NCBI GenBank assembly: GCA_029262975.1
Contig: JAJCYJ010000801.1
Coordinates: 1 to 39,101, forward strand
DNA length: 39,101 bases
From: Saprospiraceae bacterium
GTDB taxonomy: Bacteria > Bacteroidota > Bacteroidia > Chitinophagales > Saprospiraceae
Direction: 5' to 3'
The first letter of the stretch is position 1; every line of letters starts with the position of its first letter. The notes under the pieces are model-generated. The model was given only the letters and a program-made list of their open reading frames with translations, ran no database searches and was not told where the DNA came from. Below are positions 34,793 to 39,101 of this stretch, one piece after another. The position numbers and the translations under genes were made by a program.

Positions 34793-35626
34793 TTAAGTTA
34801 ATACTGCTAGTCTTTGAGCTGAAACAGCCTGCTCTCCAGCACTTGTTAAATGTGTGTTATCTCCTTGTAAACTCGTTATGTAATTTGTATTTGGTAAAAA
34901 TACGAAATTTGTCAAGCTTCCTACTGCTAATTGTGCTGCTCTTACTGTATCATTTGGTGCTTGTGGTCTACCTCCTACGGCTCCCCAGTCTGGGCTTTCT
35001 TGAATATAAATAGTTACATTTTCAAAAGCATCTCCAAACTTCGCTAGTCCAGCTCTTAATCTAGTATTTAAAATTTCAGTTAAATTAACCTCATAAGCAT
35101 TTGCGTGTGCTGCTGTATCTGAGTCGCTAAAGCCTTGAAACCAAAATACACCCTGAAAGTCTACATAATGCCCTAAAGCAACTATTTTAGGAATAGCTAC
35201 ATCACTAAGCCAATCAATATATCTGGTTAATAAATCAGGAACTAAAGCATCATTCCAGGTAGTTTGTGATAGTCCGTGAATGTTTGTTCCTCCAACCCCT
35301 TGTTTAATCATATAAATAGGCTTTCCTTTATCTGCCACGTAATCATATCCCAGAAACAATTCTGACCCGTGCAATGCTGTGGAAGCAGGACTATTTAATG
35401 GGCTAGATGGTGTTACTTGCCAAACGTTATTCTCATTGTATTCTAAAGTTTGCCAAGTTCCATTGTCTGCTGATGAATTGGTAGATTTTTGATATATATT
35501 AGCATCTGTTATAGCCGTTCGATAAGGAGCATTCAAATCAGAATCAATAGCACGACCATCTTCATTAGATTGTCCTAACGCAAGAATTAAAGTTACTCTT
35601 TGTATGTTATTTGAAAATTTACCCAT
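34793..35626 (-). CDS. SGNH/sialate O-acetylesterase-like carbohydrate esterase
   Basis: LILALGQSNEDGRAI, GVGGTNIHG, VFWFQGFSD, DNTHLTSAGEQAVS. Confidence 0.85.
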   Translation of the reverse strand: MGKFSNNIQRVTLILALGQSNEDGRAIDSDLNAPYRTAITDANIYQKSTNSSADNGTWQTLEYNENNVWQVTPSSPLNSPASTALHGSELFLGYDYVADKGKPIYMIKQGVGGTNIHGLSQTTWNDALVPDLLTRYIDWLSDVAIPKIVALGHYVDFQGVFWFQGFSDSDTAAHANAYEVNLTEILNTRLRAGLAKFGDAFENVTIYIQESPDWGAVGGRPQAPNDTVRAAQLAVGSLTNFVFLPNTNYITSLQGDNTHLTSAGEQAVSAQRLAVLT

Positions 35627-36384
35627 TATGCATAAAAATTACCCAAATCTGCTCTATCTTGTGCTGTTAGTAATTTATCAAAAAATAATATGTCTCCCAA
35701 TGAATTATCTCCATGTAAATCATCCACTCCATTATTATTTCTAGCCCCCAAAAACATATTGACATCTGAACTCCAAGTACTTGTATCTATTGTGCTTGTA
35801 TCTCCATTATTTGTTGCGTCTAAAGTTTCTTTAACTCCATTAACATAAATGTTTATTTGCTGTGCAGCAGTATCGTGATTAACTTCTATAATATATGTAT
35901 TAGCAGTACTAAACGCAGTTGTTGTTTGAGCTTTAATTGTCGTATTATTTATATTAAACTCAACATAAAAGGTATTATCCGAATGAAAATAGTGATAATA
36001 ATGGAATTGTATAGGTGTCACATATAGCTCTCCTAAGACAAATTGGAAATTAATACCTAAAGTGTCAGGTTTAATGATATAATAAGTTGTAAAGTCTCCA
36101 CTTAATGTAGCATTGAAAAAGCTATTCATGTCTAAATGCTCTTTATTCGTTTCATCAAATTGAACAAAAGATTTTGAACTTATTAAAATGTCGGATGGTC
36201 TTTCTATTGAAACTGATTGCGTAGCATCATTCCCCACCGTTGCATTCCAACTACTTATATTTGTAGGGTCAAGCGTATAATGGACGTTACCTGACTCTAA
36301 CCATAAACTAGGGCTTAAATCTAAAGGGCTGAATGCAGCATCACCAACTGAGCCGATTGATATTTTATTTTGAATGCTTAACAT
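35626..36384 (-). CDS. LamG/concanavalin-like appendage protein
   Basis: LSPSLWLESGNV...WNATVGNDATQS...INIYVNGVKETLDATNNGD. Confidence 0.75.
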   Translation of the reverse strand: MLSIQNKISIGSVGDAAFSPLDLSPSLWLESGNVHYTLDPTNISSWNATVGNDATQSVSIERPSDILISSKSFVQFDETNKEHLDMNSFFNATLSGDFTTYYIIKPDTLGINFQFVLGELYVTPIQFHYYHYFHSDNTFYVEFNINNTTIKAQTTTAFSTANTYIIEVNHDTAAQQINIYVNGVKETLDATNNGDTSTIDTSTWSSDVNMFLGARNNNGVDDLHGDNSLGDILFFDKLLTAQDRADLGNFYA

Positions 36385-36644
36385 TAATTAAACACTCTTA
36401 TAATGTTTGTAGCTGTTGTTCCTGTTAATAATACTTGATCTACATTTACTGGTAAAAAAGTGCCATTTGGTACATTTTTATATGTTGCTGTTGTTGAACT
36501 ACCTATTAATCTTAACGCTATGTCTCCACCAACACCAACATATATCGAACTTTCTTCATTAAAAACTGTTATATCTGATGCTGTTACGTCTGCATGGTTA
36601 TTTGCACTTGTTACTGCCATAACTTCTATTTTTGAACTAAGCAA
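36384..36644 (-). CDS. small structural protein
   Basis: Beta-rich; likely start MAVTSANNHADV inside ORF. Confidence 0.55.
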   Translation of the reverse strand: MLSSKIEVMAVTSANNHADVTASDITVFNEESSIYVGVGGDIALRLIGSSTTATYKNVPNGTFLPVNVDQVLLTGTTATNIIRVFN

Positions 36645-36682
36645 CTTTACTTAGTCATATATTACAAATATAATAAAAATTA

Positions 36683-38362
36683 TCAAACATCTATTATACC
36701 TCTGGTTTCATATACACTTGTATCTTCTTTTTCATTTCTTAATGCAGTCCAACATCCTATTGCCATAACAACAGATACCGGCCCATCTACTTTTTCTCTA
36801 CTTTTTTTCTTGTCTATTTTTATATTTTCAGCAGGGTCAATACTCAATTCTATATTTCCAATCATCCATCTCATCATAGGGTTTCCATCGTGAATTATCT
36901 TACCAGCCTTAACAAGTGCGATAAATTCTTTTGTTGGCTCGCTCATATCCTTAAATCCTTGACCAAATAATAATCCTTCTATTCCTTCTTTCTCTAAATT
37001 CTGTAATAAACCATTGAATGCACCCCACCTATCAAAGGTAAAACTTTCTATATCGTAAATTTCGTGAAGATTTAAAATATCACTAGTCATTTTATCATAG
37101 CTAATAATATCCTCCCCACATTCATTGACCCATCCGTCCATCTTCCATTGTTTATAATTTCCTATTTCATTTTTCTTTTCGATTGTATTTTTTGGAATCC
37201 AAAAATTTGTCTTTAAATATATTGGCTCGCCTTCTTTGTCGGGAGGAAATAATAATGGGAAGGAATTGGTGTCCATTTTTGCTGCTAAATCTAATCCTCC
37301 ATAGCATCTTCTACCAGTCAGGTCTGGTAATTCACCCCTACAAGATTGCCATTCTTCATCTGAAATACAAGCCATGCTGGAATCTGTCCATATATTGAGA
37401 TTTTTCGTCTTGAATTGCACCTCTTTCACTACCCCTTTATTAATAGCATCGTTTAATTCTTCCCTCATATACCTCCAGGTCGGAGTAATTCCTATGTTTG
37501 GATTTGATTTTACCCATACTTTTTCATCCTTCCAATCATCATCTTCGTCCAAAGTGAAGATGATGGCGAATAAACTATCGTCTTTTTTGATTCCCTGTAG
37601 TACTTCTGTAGCTAATTTACGCTCTATAGAATAGCAAGGATATTGTTTTTCAAATCCTGCCGTAGTAATAATAAACAACATTGGCTGTTCTCTAGATCCC
37701 ATTCCAGTTCTTATAACTTCTAATAGATCACTATCTACGTGCGCGTGGTATTCATCAATAATTCCTGCGTGAGGATTTAATCCATCTTCTTTATCTGAGT
37801 TGTTGCTCAGCGGTTCAAACTTAGAATTTGTTTCTAACATTGAAATATTACTTACTCCAACTATGGTTTGTTTTCTAATCGAAGCACTATCTTCTCTTAA
37901 TTTGATAATCATTTGTCTGGCAGCGTTAAAGACTATCTTTGCCTGTGGTAATTTTGTTGCAGCAGTGTAAACTTCTGCCCCAAATTCACCATCCTTTAGA
38001 AATAAAAAATTAGAAACTACTGCTGCCTCTTCACTTTTTCCATTCTTTCTCGCTACTTCTTGGTATGATTTTCTATATCTACGCGTCCCATCTAGATTCA
38101 TCCATCCAAATAACACCCAATATTTAAAAACTTGCTGTGGTGAAAACTCAATATACCTACCTTCTTTAGCTAATTTACCCTTGGTGTACTTACAATAAGA
38201 TGAAAAAGTAAGAAACCTGACGGCTGCTGCCTCATCGAAATAAATATCATCCCTTTCTAAATCTTTCAAATGTCTGTCTATTGCAAGTTTCACCCAATTA
38301 CAAACTAAGACTTTACCACTCTTCGCATCTCTGATATATTTATCTGTTATTTTTTTATACAT
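36683..38362 (-). CDS. terL: terminase large subunit
   Basis: FSPQQVFKYWVLFGWMNLDGTRRYRKSYQEVARKNGKSEEAAVVSNFLFLKDGEFGAEVYTAATKLPQAKIVFNAA; GIIDEYHAH; LDLAAKMDTNSF. Confidence 0.97.
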   Translation of the reverse strand: MYKKITDKYIRDAKSGKVLVCNWVKLAIDRHLKDLERDDIYFDEAAAVRFLTFSSYCKYTKGKLAKEGRYIEFSPQQVFKYWVLFGWMNLDGTRRYRKSYQEVARKNGKSEEAAVVSNFLFLKDGEFGAEVYTAATKLPQAKIVFNAARQMIIKLREDSASIRKQTIVGVSNISMLETNSKFEPLSNNSDKEDGLNPHAGIIDEYHAHVDSDLLEVIRTGMGSREQPMLFIITTAGFEKQYPCYSIERKLATEVLQGIKKDDSLFAIIFTLDEDDDWKDEKVWVKSNPNIGITPTWRYMREELNDAINKGVVKEVQFKTKNLNIWTDSSMACISDEEWQSCRGELPDLTGRRCYGGLDLAAKMDTNSFPLLFPPDKEGEPIYLKTNFWIPKNTIEKKNEIGNYKQWKMDGWVNECGEDIISYDKMTSDILNLHEIYDIESFTFDRWGAFNGLLQNLEKEGIEGLLFGQGFKDMSEPTKEFIALVKAGKIIHDGNPMMRWMIGNIELSIDPAENIKIDKKKSREKVDGPVSVVMAIGCWTALRNEKEDTSVYETRGIIDV

Positions 38363-38805
38363 TATAAATTAGCCAAAGGATCAATATCCTTCTTCTTCTT
38401 TTCTACCTCAATTTTAGTCCTTGCTAATGGTGTTAACCCAAACTCTTTAGCTAACTTATACGCTATCTCGAATGCTTTTGTTTTTATAGTAAAATGAGGA
38501 CTAACATTTTCATAATCGGATTTTTTAAACTTTATAGTATTTCCTTTTTTTCTTAAAATATCTATTGAGTCGAAATATATTCCAACTTCATTGCAATACA
38601 TTAGCAACATTGTAGTATCACATTCTGAAAATACTCCCCCATCTATCAACAATTTAGTTTGAGCATTCCACTCTTCGATAGCATAACTATTTATTAAGCC
38701 TTCGGGGACAAAAGATTCAGTTACGGCAGGAAGTTCTAAAGTTTCTTTCTCTCTACTTTTTTTTAACGTTCCTTTTAATTTCTTTTCCGCAGCAGTCTTG
38801 GTCAT
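38362..38805 (-). CDS. terS: terminase small subunit (P27 family)
   Basis: MTKTAAEKKLKGTLKKSREKE..., P27-like pattern, adjacent to TerL. Confidence 0.85.
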   Translation of the reverse strand: MTKTAAEKKLKGTLKKSREKETLELPAVTESFVPEGLINSYAIEEWNAQTKLLIDGGVFSECDTTMLLMYCNEVGIYFDSIDILRKKGNTIKFKKSDYENVSPHFTIKTKAFEIAYKLAKEFGLTPLARTKIEVEKKKKDIDPLANL

Positions 38806-38999
38806 AAGTCTATAAATGTTATTATTAATTTTTTTTTCGTTACCGATGCTATCCTTTCTAAAATATTTATAGTAATATTTATCCTACCACTTTCTAAATT
38901 AGAATAGTGAACCCTAGACACTCCTATGGCTTCAGCAAACTGAGTTTGATTATTTCCATACTCATTTCTAACCCTCTTTATTTCCTTATGTAATTTCAT
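38802..38999 (-). CDS. XRE-family transcriptional regulator
   Basis: RNEYGNNQTQFAEAIGVSRVHYSNLESGRINITINILERIASV. Confidence 0.92.
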   Translation of the reverse strand: MKLHKEIKRVRNEYGNNQTQFAEAIGVSRVHYSNLESGRINITINILERIASVTKKKLIITFIDL

Positions 39000-39029
39000 T
39001 GTTTACTAAATATCGAATATTGTAAAGTA

Positions 39030-39037
39030 CAAACATA
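39030..39037 (-). promoter_or_regulatory. candidate -7 box for XRE-terS-terL
   Basis: TATGTTTG on minus strand, ~30 bp upstream of the ATG. Confidence 0.45.
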
Positions 39038-39101
39038 CTAATTATATTTTATATGTCACACACCCCCCCTCCTCTAAAAAGTGGATGCAAAAAAGCGAGA
39101 G

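Noticed and set aside
1-39101. Searched for integrase/recombinase, reverse transcriptase (DGR), CRISPR arrays, tRNAs and rRNA
   Set aside because: No catalytic motifs or repeat-spacer patterns seen in the listed ORFs or by reading the gaps; weak tRNAs could be missed without tRNAscan.

Overview
The window is most of a low-GC siphovirus (tailed phage or prophage) genome. The host is probably a Flavobacteriia/Bacteroidetes member, judging by AT-rich DNA, TAnnTTTG-type -7 boxes and protein style. Almost everything is coded on the minus strand. Reading right to left, the order is: XRE regulator, TerS, TerL, LamG and SGNH-esterase appendage proteins, lysis block (M15 endolysin, holin-like and spanin-like ORFs), a plus-strand toxin-antitoxin/accessory island, early/replication genes (OB-fold-like protein, YqaJ, NinB, lone DnaA domain IV, DUF6291, VRR-NUC), a glycan-synthesis cassette, portal, S78 protease, HK97 capsid, head-tail connectors (with one more embedded glycosyltransferase), tail tube, frameshifted tail chaperones, tape measure, tail tip proteins, HNH. 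The most interesting content is the glycan cassette at 15.1-20.0 kb. It places a GT25-like enzyme, a GT11 alpha-1,2-fucosyltransferase and a GT6 (ABO blood-group-transferase family) enzyme with an intact DVD motif next to each other in one operon, along with GT2-like enzymes and a methyltransferase. This could be a phage-borne blood-group-A/B-like glycan pathway. Other sequence-level observations are: a classic A_AAA_AAG -1 frameshift joining the tail chaperone ORFs, several conserved-looking ORFs below the 60-aa cutoff (Fis-like HTH, RHH, zinc ribbon, 2-TM holin-like, Cro-like HTH), candidate structured leaders/ncRNAs, and a perfect 17-bp-arm palindrome inside the tape-measure gene. I found no integrase, reverse transcriptase, CRISPR array or tRNA. 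All family assignments come from reading motifs, not from searches.
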